Part shown: piece after piece, positions 32,236-39,170 of the stretch
Numbering within the stretch: position 1 is the first letter of the stretch
How the letters are laid out: every line of letters starts with the position of its first letter
Assembly (NCBI GenBank): GCA_012270865.1
Contig: JAAXHL010000013.1
Location: 1-43,320, forward strand
From: Candidatus Poribacteria bacterium
GTDB lineage: Bacteria > Poribacteria > WGA-4E > WGA-3G
Direction of reading: 5' to 3'
DNA length: 43,320 bases
Notes under the pieces: generated by a model
What the model was told of the DNA's origin: nothing
Database searches by the model: none
What the model saw: the letters and a program-made list of their open reading frames with translations, nothing else
Position numbers and translations under genes: made by a program

Positions 32236-32421
32236 ATGGTAAATATCAAAACACTCATGAGTATAGAGCAGATGATTCTTGATGAATTGAGAGATATTAG
32301 AAAAACTTTGGACGAAGAAATAAAGGGTTCAAATCCAACGCTTGATGAAATAAACGCAAGGCTTGCTAACATAGAATCGCTTCTCGTCGATAAAGCCGAA
32401 CAACCCCTTAATTCCAAATGA
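32236..32421 (+). CDS. Small coiled-coil protein divergent from MNT-HEPN gene
   Basis: A 61-residue, strongly helical acidic protein: M-S-I-E-Q-M-I-L-D-E-L-R-D-I-R-K-T-L-D-E-E followed by L-D-E-I-N-A-R-L-A-N-I-E-S-L-L, a heptad pattern of Leu/Ile that predicts a coiled coil. It matches no family I know. It is judged real because GGAGG lies 7 bases before the ATG and a promoter (TTGACT-18-TAGAAT) lies about 40 bp upstream. It is transcribed away from the MNT-HEPN gene and ends 14 bp before the convergent proB 3' end. A partner or regulator of the fusion protein is a guess. Confidence 0.6.
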   Translation: MVNIKTLMSIEQMILDELRDIRKTLDEEIKGSNPTLDEINARLANIESLLVDKAEQPLNSK

Positions 32422-32435
32422 GTCGTAGAAACAGA

Positions 32436-33602
32436 TCAGTCGAGTAGGACGAGGTTATCGCGATGTATGATTTCGTCGTAGTCTCGGTATCCGAGGATTT
32501 TTTCGATGTCTGTGGTCTGTTTTCCAGCGAGTTTGGCGGTCTCTGTGGCATTATAGTTTGCCAGTCCGCGTGCGAACTCTACACCGTTCTCTGTAAGGCA
32601 CGAGACGGTATCGCTGTAGTCGAAATTGCCTTCGACGCGTCGGATGCCGGCGGGTAATAGGCTTTTACCGCCCTGTACGAGTGCGTTGCGTGCGCCGTCA
32701 TCTAAGATGAGTCTACCTTTCGGTGGACGGGAATAGGCGATCCAGCGTTTTCGTCCGGATATCCGTTCTTGGGGTAGGAAAAGGGTTCCGAGCAATTCAC
32801 CTTTCAATAGTCTTGTGACGACGAGGGGTTCTTGTCCGTGTGCGAGGATCATCATTTCGCCGGATCCGGTGACGATGTCAGCGGCTCTGAGTTTCGTCAT
32901 CATTCCACCGGTGCCGCTTGCTGTGCCAGCCTCGCCAGCGGCTTCCCAGATTTCGTCTGAGATGGTATTGACGGTGTGGATGAGTTCTGGGTTCTGTGTG
33001 TGCCTTGGGTCGGCGGTGTAGAAACCTGCTTGATCAGAGAGGATAACGAGAAGTTCTGCTTGCGCGAGATTCGTTACATAGGCGGAGAGTGTATCGTTAT
33101 CGCCGACCTTGATTTCATCGACGGCGACGGTGTCGTTTTCGTTGATAATCGGGGTCACGCCGAGATTGAGGAGTGCGCGGAGGGTGTCGTTCATGCGGGT
33201 ATAGCGTTTCCGGTTCGAGAAGTCGTCGCGTGTGAGGAGCATGAGTGCGACGTTTTGTCCATAATTTGCGAACCGTTCCCGGTAAGCCGTCATTAATAGG
33301 ATCTGGCCGGTAGCGGCGGAGGCTTGTAAGTGGGGTAGGGTATTTGGACGGTGCTTTAAACCGAGTTGTGGCCACCCGGCGGCGATTGCGCCTGATGTAA
33401 CAAGGATGACCTCGACACCGTCCTGTTTGACGAGTGCTAAATCGTGAACAAGCCCGTCGAGGGCGGCTTCGTTGATCATCCCGTCCGTTGTGATGGTGCT
33501 GCTGCCGACCTTTACAACGATGCGTCGTACGTCCGCTAAACGGGCGCGTTGTTCAATTGGACTGCATCGATTTTGGGCTATAGGTGAACTCGAATTCATC
33601 AA
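32436..33602 (-). CDS. proB: Glutamate 5-kinase with PUA domain
   Basis: A 388-residue two-domain ProB. The amino acid kinase domain starts I-V-V-K-V-G-S-S-T-I-T-T and has V-I-L-V-T-S-G-A-I-A-A-G, I-I-N-E-N-D-T-V-A-V-D and the G-T-G-G-M-M-T-K-L-R-A-A motif. The C-terminal PUA domain is marked by A-L-V-Q-G-G-K-S-L-L-P-A-G-I-R-R-V-E-G-N-F near residues 310-330. It phosphorylates glutamate, first step of proline synthesis, and is normally inhibited by proline. It overlaps the 3' end of obg by 50 bp, a sign of translational coupling; obg-proB-proA order is common, but proA is displaced here. Confidence 0.95.
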   Translation of the reverse strand: MMNSSSPIAQNRCSPIEQRARLADVRRIVVKVGSSTITTDGMINEAALDGLVHDLALVKQDGVEVILVTSGAIAAGWPQLGLKHRPNTLPHLQASAATGQILLMTAYRERFANYGQNVALMLLTRDDFSNRKRYTRMNDTLRALLNLGVTPIINENDTVAVDEIKVGDNDTLSAYVTNLAQAELLVILSDQAGFYTADPRHTQNPELIHTVNTISDEIWEAAGEAGTASGTGGMMTKLRAADIVTGSGEMMILAHGQEPLVVTRLLKGELLGTLFLPQERISGRKRWIAYSRPPKGRLILDDGARNALVQGGKSLLPAGIRRVEGNFDYSDTVSCLTENGVEFARGLANYNATETAKLAGKQTTDIEKILGYRDYDEIIHRDNLVLLD

Positions 33603-34842
33603 TCTGGACTGTATCTCCTTCTTCCGCGCCTGCGCGTGCGAGCGCGTTCATCACTCCCATATTTTTCAGTTTACGATATAACAGAACCAGTGCCTGTTCG
33701 TTTTCCATATCGGTCATGAGAACGGCGCGTTTCGGTTCTGAACCGGTGACACTGAAACCATCTTCGGTTTCAGTGAGTTCAAACCGTGCTGATGGTTCCG
33801 GTGGCAGTTCTTGTTCTAAGATAATTGCTGTTTCTGCTTCTTTTCGTGCGCGTGCTTCCAAGTACTGCAGGGAGCGATAGGCTTGCTGCATGAGTTGGTT
33901 CACCCCGTCGCCGGTAATTGCTGAGATCGGAAAAGTTTTCCGGTTACCGAAGTATTCCTGCACGCGCGTCAGGTTCGTCTTCGCTTCGGGCATATCTGTT
34001 TTGTTTAGTGCAATGATTTGTGGGAGTTTAGTTAGCAGTTCGTTATAATGCCCCAATTCGAGGTTCAATTGTTCGTAATCTTTAATCGGGTCTCGTCCAT
34101 CGGTGGCACTTAGGTCGATGACATGGATGAGCATTTTGGTGCGTTCGATATGCCGTAGGAATTGGTGTCCTAAGCCTGCGCCTTGATGTGCGCCTTCTAT
34201 GAGTCCGGGGATGTCTGCGAGGACGAAATTCTGTTCTCGGTTGATTCGGACAACGCCGAGATTCGGACGGAGCGTGGTGAACGGATACGCGGCGATTTTC
34301 GGTGTTGCGGCAGAGGTCCTCGCTAATAGTGTCGATTTACCGGCGTTTGGATAGCCGACGAGTCCGACATCTGCGATGAGTTTGACTTCGAGGCTGATGT
34401 CGCGGCCTTCTCCGGGTTCGCCTTTCTCTGCGACGCGTGGTGCTTGGAAGGTACTGCTTTTGAAGCGTGCGTTCCCTTTGCCGCCGATCCCGCCGCGTGC
34501 GACGACGACGCTTTCATCGGGTTCCGTGAGGTCTGCGAGTAATTCGGTTGTATTTAGGTCTCTGATGATGGTGCCAGCGGGAACTTTAACGACGCAGTCA
34601 ATGCCGTCAGCGCCGTCTCGTTTTTTGCCGGTGCCGTGTCCGCCGTTTTCTGCGATCTGGCGCGGGTTATGATGCAGGTCAATTAGTGTGCTCATGCCGA
34701 GGGTGGCAATAAGGACGACATTTCCGCCATTTCCGCCGTCCCCACCGTCAGGACCGCCGCGCGGGACGAATTTTTCGCGGCGGAAACTGATACATCCGTT
34801 ACCGCCGTTGCCTGCTTTGACTTGGATTCTTGCTGTGTCCAT
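33553..34842 (-). CDS. obgE: Obg/CgtA GTPase
   Basis: A 429-residue GTPase with three domains. The glycine-rich Obg fold at residues 1-157 includes G-G-D-G-G-N-G-G-N-V. The G domain has G-Y-P-N-A-G-K-S-T (P-loop), D-I-P-G-L-I-E-G-A (switch II) and N-K-T-D-M. The C-terminal OCT domain is at about 350-429. It acts in 50S ribosome maturation and stress control, associating with ribosomes and the membrane. First gene of the obg-proB group. The start M-D-T-A-R-I-Q-V-K-A-G-N-G matches the family, though no strong Shine-Dalgarno is visible. Confidence 0.96.
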   Translation of the reverse strand: MDTARIQVKAGNGGNGCISFRREKFVPRGGPDGGDGGNGGNVVLIATLGMSTLIDLHHNPRQIAENGGHGTGKKRDGADGIDCVVKVPAGTIIRDLNTTELLADLTEPDESVVVARGGIGGKGNARFKSSTFQAPRVAEKGEPGEGRDISLEVKLIADVGLVGYPNAGKSTLLARTSAATPKIAAYPFTTLRPNLGVVRINREQNFVLADIPGLIEGAHQGAGLGHQFLRHIERTKMLIHVIDLSATDGRDPIKDYEQLNLELGHYNELLTKLPQIIALNKTDMPEAKTNLTRVQEYFGNRKTFPISAITGDGVNQLMQQAYRSLQYLEARARKEAETAIILEQELPPEPSARFELTETEDGFSVTGSEPKRAVLMTDMENEQALVLLYRKLKNMGVMNALARAGAEEGDTVQIDEFEFTYSPKSMQSN

Positions 34843-34874
34843 GTTTTTTACACTTGCCTGAATTGTGCAGCGGG

Positions 34875-35081
34875 TTACAACACTTCAAATCCGGCTTCCG
34901 TTATTGCTTGCGTAAGGTTGGCGGTAGTCGTGCGATCTGCATCGAAATGTACAATTGCCTCGCCTTTGCGGAGGTTGACTTTTGCGCGCCGAACGCCTTC
35001 GAGTTCCGTCAAGGCATCTTTGACTGTTTTGACACAATGTTGACAAGACATACCGCTGATTTGTAGTTTCGTTTTTTGCAT
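34875..35081 (-). CDS. Small heavy-metal-associated (HMA) domain protein, CopZ/MerP-like
   Basis: A 68-residue protein that is a single HMA domain: G-M-S-C-Q-H-C with the metal-binding Cys13 and Cys16, then the usual beta-alpha-beta order (V-K-T-V-K-D-A-L-T-E-L-E-G-V, A-K-V-N-L-R-K-G-E-A, I-T-E-A-G-F-E-V). It would bind Cu(I) or a similar soft metal in the cytoplasm and pass it to a P-type ATPase or other acceptor, none of which is in the window. ATG at 35081 fits the family start and has AAGGAA upstream. The preceding zinc-ribbon pseudogene ends just before it. Confidence 0.9.
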   Translation of the reverse strand: MQKTKLQISGMSCQHCVKTVKDALTELEGVRRAKVNLRKGEAIVHFDADRTTTANLTQAITEAGFEVL

Positions 35082-35085
35082 GATT

Positions 35086-35298
35086 TTATGTTCCTTTTGG
35101 TAAACCGCGCCCGCACGAAGGGCACGTTGGGATAGCAGTGAATCAGTAAACCGCAACCCTAACAGATACGTTGTGCATGGAAGCGTCTTCTGCGATATAT
35201 ATTACCAGATTTATCCGTTTCTGTGTAGCCAAAATAGTGTATTAGCACAACTATAAGCACAGGAAGCGAGAAAAAAGTCCAGCAATAACGAGTTCCAT
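35086..35298 (-). pseudogene. Decayed third copy of the small membrane zinc-ribbon gene
   Basis: Starts with ATG after GAGGG, giving M-E-L-V-I-A-G-L-F-S-R-F. It then needs a frameshift to continue with V-L-I-V-V-L-I-H-Y-F-G-Y, reaches R-I-C-stop-G-C-G-L-L-I-H-C-Y, and needs another frameshift to give T-C-P-S-C-G-R-G-L. The layout (hydrophobic start, C-x2-C-G, C-P-S-C-G) mirrors the two intact genes at 35310-35504 and 35507-35695. One stop and two frameshifts; not translatable as a whole. Confidence 0.65.
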
Positions 35299-35309
35299 TT
35301 TAACCCTCT

Positions 35310-35504
35310 TCATCTGAAAGTCTGTCCGCACGAGGGACAGGTTCGTTTATAGGAGTGCAGTTCTAAACCGCAGCCCGGACAGATCCGTCTTCCTGTATAA
35401 CCACCGAGCATGCGCCGTATATTTATCGCAAGTAAGATGAAAAAGATAATCAGAAAGACGATTCCCAAAATTCCAAACGAACCAAAAAGTTCAAAGAACC
35501 CCAT
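35310..35504 (-). CDS. Small membrane protein with C-terminal zinc ribbon (copy 2)
   Basis: A 64-residue protein: one membrane helix at about residues 9-28 (F-G-I-L-G-I-V-F-L-I-I-F-F-I-L-L), a basic juxtamembrane stretch (I-R-R-M), then a four-Cys zinc ribbon, C-P-G-C-G and C-P-S-C-G separated by about 12 residues. The ribbon would face the cytoplasm if the N-terminus is outside. It is a paralogue of the next upstream gene (35507-35695), 2 bp apart. AGGAGG lies upstream. Function unknown; the design resembles small membrane-tethered adaptors. Confidence 0.75.
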   Translation of the reverse strand: MGFFELFGSFGILGIVFLIIFFILLAINIRRMLGGYTGRRICPGCGLELHSYKRTCPSCGQTFR

Positions 35505-35506
35505 CT

Positions 35507-35695
35507 TTAGCCTCCTCTATTTTTTCTTTGGAAAGTGTGCTTGCATGATGGACAGGTTGATGTATGCGTGCGAATTACGAACCCGCACTCTGGACAGACG
35601 CGTTTCGTCCGAAAGCGTTCAACGAGACGCGACACAATGATGATTCCTAAAATGAGCGTGATGAGGAATGCGACTTCCCAAAAACCGATAGACAC
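35507..35695 (-). CDS. Small membrane protein with C-terminal zinc ribbon (copy 1)
   Basis: A 62-residue protein with the same plan as its neighbour: membrane helix at about residues 7-23 (V-A-F-L-I-T-L-I-L-G-I-I-I-V), basic segment V-E-R-F-R-T-K-R, then C-P-E-C-G and C-P-S-C-K about 12 residues apart and a basic tail. The two genes are tandem on the minus strand and almost touch, with a decayed third copy further downstream, so the array arose by duplication. The product family is unknown to me. Confidence rests on the paralogy and conserved cysteines. Confidence 0.75.
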   Translation of the reverse strand: MSIGFWEVAFLITLILGIIIVSRLVERFRTKRVCPECGFVIRTHTSTCPSCKHTFQRKNRGG

Positions 35696-35744
35696 ACTTT
35701 AATCCGCCGCTATTTTTTCTTTTTGAAGATGGAAAATTTACAAA

Positions 35745-36584
35745 CTATGCCTTTAATTCCCGTAAAGTAGCGAGATTTACCTCGTGCATTGTTTTCATTT
35801 CTGGTGTTTCAATGATGAGTGGGGTTTCAGCAAATCGGGGGTCGTTGAGGATATATGTGAATGCGGTTGTGCCGATATTTCCTTCTCCGATGTGTTCGTG
35901 TCGATCCACACGGCTTTGATATTCCGATTTTGCGTCGTTGAGATGGAAAGCCTTTAATCGGTTGCGTCCGATGATGTCATCAAACTGCTTGAAAGTCGCT
36001 TGACAATCTGCTTCGGTTCGCATATCGTAGCCAGCGGCAAAGACGTGGCAGGTATCTAAACAGACCCCGAACCGCTCTGGGTGTTTTGACATGCCGATCA
36101 CGTCGCGTAGATGTTCAAAACGGTAGCCGAGATTTGTCCCTTGTCCGGCGGTGGTTTCGAGGAGCGGCATAACATCCGGTGCTTCGGCGTTTTCAAACAG
36201 GAAATCGAAGCTATCGGTTAGCCGCTTTAAACCGACTGTTTCACCGCCACCGAGGTGTGCGCCGAGATGCGTTACGATGTAGCGGAGACCGAGTTGCTGC
36301 GCGAGTTCCATCTGTTCTCGGAACGCTTGTCGCGACTTTTCCAGCACATCTATTTTCGGAGAAGCGAGGTTGCTTAAGTGGATGTCGTGAACAATTACCT
36401 CACCGAGGTCGGCTTCTGACCGTGCTGTGGTAAATTTTTCGGCGATCTCTGGGGTGAGAGGCTTTCCTTGCCACTGGTGTGGATTTCGCAGGAAAATTTG
36501 TATCGTGTCGCACTTGAGGTCGGTACCATTTTTGATGGCGTTGTGTATTCCGCCTGAAGTGGATACGTGTGCACCGAGAATCAT
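35745..36584 (-). CDS. nfo: Deoxyribonuclease IV (AP endonuclease)
   Basis: A 279-residue TIM-barrel endonuclease IV, usual length. Metal-binding segments are all visible: G-A-H-V-S-T-S-G-G (start), T-H-L-G-A-H, P-L-L-E-T-T-A-G-Q-G, C-L-D-T-C-H-V-F-A-A-G-Y-D, H-L-N-D-A-K and H-E-H-I-G-E-G-N-I-G, ending I-I-E-T-P. It cleaves 5' to abasic sites during base-excision repair using three zinc ions. The start at 36584 gives the family N-terminus M-I-L-G-A-H with GGAG just upstream; the frame is open to 36665 but that region contains the promoter. Confidence 0.95.
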   Translation of the reverse strand: MILGAHVSTSGGIHNAIKNGTDLKCDTIQIFLRNPHQWQGKPLTPEIAEKFTTARSEADLGEVIVHDIHLSNLASPKIDVLEKSRQAFREQMELAQQLGLRYIVTHLGAHLGGGETVGLKRLTDSFDFLFENAEAPDVMPLLETTAGQGTNLGYRFEHLRDVIGMSKHPERFGVCLDTCHVFAAGYDMRTEADCQATFKQFDDIIGRNRLKAFHLNDAKSEYQSRVDRHEHIGEGNIGTTAFTYILNDPRFAETPLIIETPEMKTMHEVNLATLRELKA

Positions 36585-36635
36585 ATCTCCGTTAGTATCT
36601 CCATTGCTGCTAATTGTTGAAATTTCAGTAAAATA

Positions 36636-36665
36636 ATTATAGCATACTCCAGATACAGATTGCAA
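36636..36665 (-). promoter_or_regulatory. Sigma-70-type promoter of nfo
   Basis: On the minus strand: TTGCAA (36665-36660), 18-bp spacer, TATAAT (36641-36636), about 50 bp before the ATG at 36584. Confidence 0.6.
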
Positions 36666-36705
36666 ATCTTCTAAAACGGAAAGGAATGAACAACGGGTAT
36701 ATCCA

Positions 36706-37722
36706 TCACGGATGGAGGACTGTTTTGACTCCGTGCTGGGCAGCAGCGTTATCGAACGCTGCTAAGCCGTCTGCAATCGGAAACCGATCGGTCAGTAAGG
36801 GTTCAAAATTGAGTGCTTTCTCGATTAGGAGTTGCTTGGATTCTTCGAGGCTGGCGCGTGAGAATGCCCATGAAGCCATCAGTTTGTGTCCTGCGTAGTG
36901 GAATTCTTCGAGGTTGATGCGGATTTCTTCGCCTTCCGGTGCGAGTCCGAAGAAGTTGAGGCATCCGCCTCTACGGACGATCTCGAATGCGAATGCGATT
37001 GCTGAGGCGTTATTTGTTGTCGCGGAGATGACGGTATCCACACCGCCGTTGGTAAGTTCTTGGAGATGTGCTACGGCTTCAGGCGACGTATCAAAGGTGT
37101 GATCGGCACCGAGTGTTTCTGCGACAGCCCTACGGTGTGCGTGGGGTTCTATTATGTATGTGTCGAAGCCTGCTCGTTTGGTTAATTGGGTGAGGATTAG
37201 ACCGATGGGACCGGCACCGAGGATCGCGACGGAATCCTTGAAGAGTGTCTCTTGCATGGCATTTAGACAACATCCTAAAGGTTCGAGAAACAGCAATTCT
37301 TCAGGTAAGATGCTGTCTGGGACTTGGATAAGTTTGCCGGTATCCACGCCGTGTTTTGGCATCCGCATGTATTCGGCGTATCCGCCATCGATGTCGTGTC
37401 CGATGCCTTCAATGTTTTTGCAGTATTTGTCGAGGTCGTTTTGGCATTCGGTGCATGCGCCGCAGGAGAGCATAGGGTTGACGGTCACGCGTTCACCGAC
37501 TTTAACATCGGGGTGTCGGCTGTCTACGATGGTGCCTGCGAGTTCGTGTCCCATAACGACGGGTGGTGCGTAATCTGAGACATCTCCGCGAAGTGCTGCG
37601 AGGTCGGATGCACAGATACCGCAGAGTTCCGTTTGGATGAGTACGTCGCCGTTAGCGAGTTCAGGGATAGGCTTTTCTCGGATGCGTAGTTGCTGAATTT
37701 TCTCGAAGACGATAGCTTTCAT
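36706..37722 (-). CDS. Zinc-dependent alcohol/polyol dehydrogenase (MDR family)
   Basis: A 338-residue medium-chain dehydrogenase. Catalytic zinc ligands: Cys in L-C-G-I-C-A-S-D and His-Glu in M-G-H-E-L-A-G. Structural zinc: four Cys in C-G-A-C-T-E-C-Q-N-D-L-D-K-Y-C. The Rossmann G-A-G-P-I-G-L motif is near residues 168-174. The substrate is likely a polyol or threonine-like alcohol (sorbitol/threonine dehydrogenase group). No good Shine-Dalgarno; the 5' region is taken by the repeat array at 37730-37907. A Gfo/Idh/MocA gene precedes it on the same strand. Confidence 0.9.
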   Translation of the reverse strand: MKAIVFEKIQQLRIREKPIPELANGDVLIQTELCGICASDLAALRGDVSDYAPPVVMGHELAGTIVDSRHPDVKVGERVTVNPMLSCGACTECQNDLDKYCKNIEGIGHDIDGGYAEYMRMPKHGVDTGKLIQVPDSILPEELLFLEPLGCCLNAMQETLFKDSVAILGAGPIGLILTQLTKRAGFDTYIIEPHAHRRAVAETLGADHTFDTSPEAVAHLQELTNGGVDTVISATTNNASAIAFAFEIVRRGGCLNFFGLAPEGEEIRINLEEFHYAGHKLMASWAFSRASLEESKQLLIEKALNFEPLLTDRFPIADGLAAFDNAAAQHGVKTVLHP

Positions 37723-37729
37723 GCGTTTA

Positions 37730-37907
37730 TCAGTTATCAGTTGTCAGTACGATTTTTTTCTCCAAAAAAAATCTTTCAGTTGTCAGTAGTTGTCAGTCGT
37801 CAGTACGGTTTTCTCCGAAAACCTTTCAGTTGTCAGTAAAGAGACCTTCTGAATTGTCCCAACCCTCTTTTAACTGATAACTGATAACTGACAACTGACA
37901 ACTATTC
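37730..37907. repeat. CAGTTATCAGTT-type repeat array with covarying hairpins
   Basis: Left: direct units of CAGTTGTCAGTA. Right: inverted units AACTGATAACTGATAACTGA and ACAACTGACAAC. Between them two copies of TCAGTACG..CTTTCAGTTGTCAGTA each enclose a hairpin with the same CTCC loop but different stems: GATTTTTTT/AAAAAAATC in the first, GGTTTTC/GAAAACC in the second. The array lies between two minus-strand dehydrogenase genes. Confidence 0.75.
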
Positions 37908-37915
37908 CTTCTCGG

Positions 37916-38944
37916 TTATTCAAATTCGTAAGGTACCGTTTCTGATTGATGGGTTTTAGCGGATTTTTCTGCTAAATCCATGATGGCGATGACACGGCGA
38001 GCAGATTCTGGTGTGACGAGTAGTGGTGTCCCGTCGTTTAAATGAGCGACGATATTCTGATAGTAGCTGGGTCCGGGTCTACCGTGATGACCGACTTCCT
38101 GCTCTTTAGGTTGCCCTTCGACTTCGGAGAGTACTTTGAACCCGCCGCCTTCGGCGGTAATTGCGCCGTGTGATCCGAGCAGTTTCCATCGCTGTCCGCC
38201 GATTTTGGCGATGTTGGACATCTGGATGTTTGCGGATGCGCCGTCTGCGACGAATTCTGCCCCTGCGAAGCGAACAACAGCTTGGACGTGGTCTTCGTTG
38301 GTAATGTCGTCCCAGACGAGGTTCGGCTGGTAGAAGCCGGTGACGTTAATCATGGGTGCTTCGAGGACATTGAGTAGCCAATCGAGGTAGTGTGCGCCCC
38401 AGTCGTAGAATTGGCCGCCGGAGATGGCTTTGACGCTTCGCCACCAGTTTGGATTGGGTCTTCCGTAACCGCCGCCCCACATTTCGACGCTGAAGACTTT
38501 ACCGATGATGCCGGATTGGACGAGTTCTCGGAGCGTCCAGAAATCGGCATCCCAGCGTCGGTTGTGATGAACGGAGAGCATAACGTCGTTCTCTTTAGCG
38601 GTCGTAATCATTTCTGTGGCTTCTGCGATAGTGACGCACATCGGTTTTTCAACGACGACGTGCTTGCCAGCCTCAAGGCTTGCGACTGTCGGTCCGCAGT
38701 GTAAACTATGGGGTAGAACGTTTGCGACGAGCTCGACACCGTCGTCGGCGTTGAGTTCTTCAACTGAATTATAGGTACGGATGCCGGGGAAATCTTTTTT
38801 TGCGGCATCGGTTCGTTCAGGGTCTATGTCGCAAACAGCGACGCATTCAATACCATCGGTATTCTGCATCATATTTGCGTGGGCTCTGCCCATATTAAAT
38901 GCTGCGCCGTATCCGAGGACGGCACCTTTAATGGTATCTGCCAT
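37916..38944 (-). CDS. Gfo/Idh/MocA family oxidoreductase
   Basis: A 342-residue two-domain NAD(P)-dependent protein. The nucleotide loop reads L-G-Y-G-A-A-F-N-M-G-R-A, with V-C-D-I-D-P-E-R at the second strand end. The E-K-P motif is in H-V-V-V-E-K-P-M-C. The substrate domain has G-Q-F-Y-D-W-G-A-H-Y-L-D, with the catalytic Asp/His pair. It should oxidise a sugar, inositol or sugar acid. GGAGTC lies upstream of the ATG and a promoter about 35 bp further. A polyol dehydrogenase follows on the same strand after a repeat array. Confidence 0.88.
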   Translation of the reverse strand: MADTIKGAVLGYGAAFNMGRAHANMMQNTDGIECVAVCDIDPERTDAAKKDFPGIRTYNSVEELNADDGVELVANVLPHSLHCGPTVASLEAGKHVVVEKPMCVTIAEATEMITTAKENDVMLSVHHNRRWDADFWTLRELVQSGIIGKVFSVEMWGGGYGRPNPNWWRSVKAISGGQFYDWGAHYLDWLLNVLEAPMINVTGFYQPNLVWDDITNEDHVQAVVRFAGAEFVADGASANIQMSNIAKIGGQRWKLLGSHGAITAEGGGFKVLSEVEGQPKEQEVGHHGRPGPSYYQNIVAHLNDGTPLLVTPESARRVIAIMDLAEKSAKTHQSETVPYEFE

Positions 38945-38978
38945 TTATTTTGACTCCTTTTTCGTGTATGAATGCGTT

Positions 38979-39008
38979 ATTATAGCACACTGGAGAAAAA
39001 ATTGTAAA
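38979..39008 (-). promoter_or_regulatory. Promoter of the Gfo/Idh/MocA gene at 37916-38944
   Basis: On the minus strand: TTTACA (39008-39003), 18-bp spacer, TATAAT (38984-38979), 35 bp before the ATG. Confidence 0.55.
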
Positions 39009-39071
39009 AAAAATTATTAGCTGTTAGCCGTCAGGTTAACTGAATAGTGCTGATGTGTGAGGAGAAATAAA

Positions 39072-39100
39072 TTGACGGTTCTCGCGATATATGGTAGACT
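39072..39100 (+). promoter_or_regulatory. Promoter of the 3-hydroxyacid dehydrogenase-sugar isomerase operon
   Basis: TTGACG (39072-39077), 17-bp spacer, TAGACT (39095-39100), about 70 bp before the ATG at 39171. Confidence 0.55.
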
Positions 39101-39170
39101 TTGTTGATTTTTGTTAGCACGGTTTGTTGGTGTACATCAATTTTCAGTAATATTTTTTTTGAGGTAATAT

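Noticed and set aside
36585..36665. Upstream extension of nfo
   Set aside because: It covers the TATAAT promoter and lacks similarity to endonuclease IV; the ATG at 36584 matches the family start.
37730..37907. Possible CRISPR array
   Set aside because: Units are short, irregular and partly inverted, with no spacers of constant length and no cas genes.
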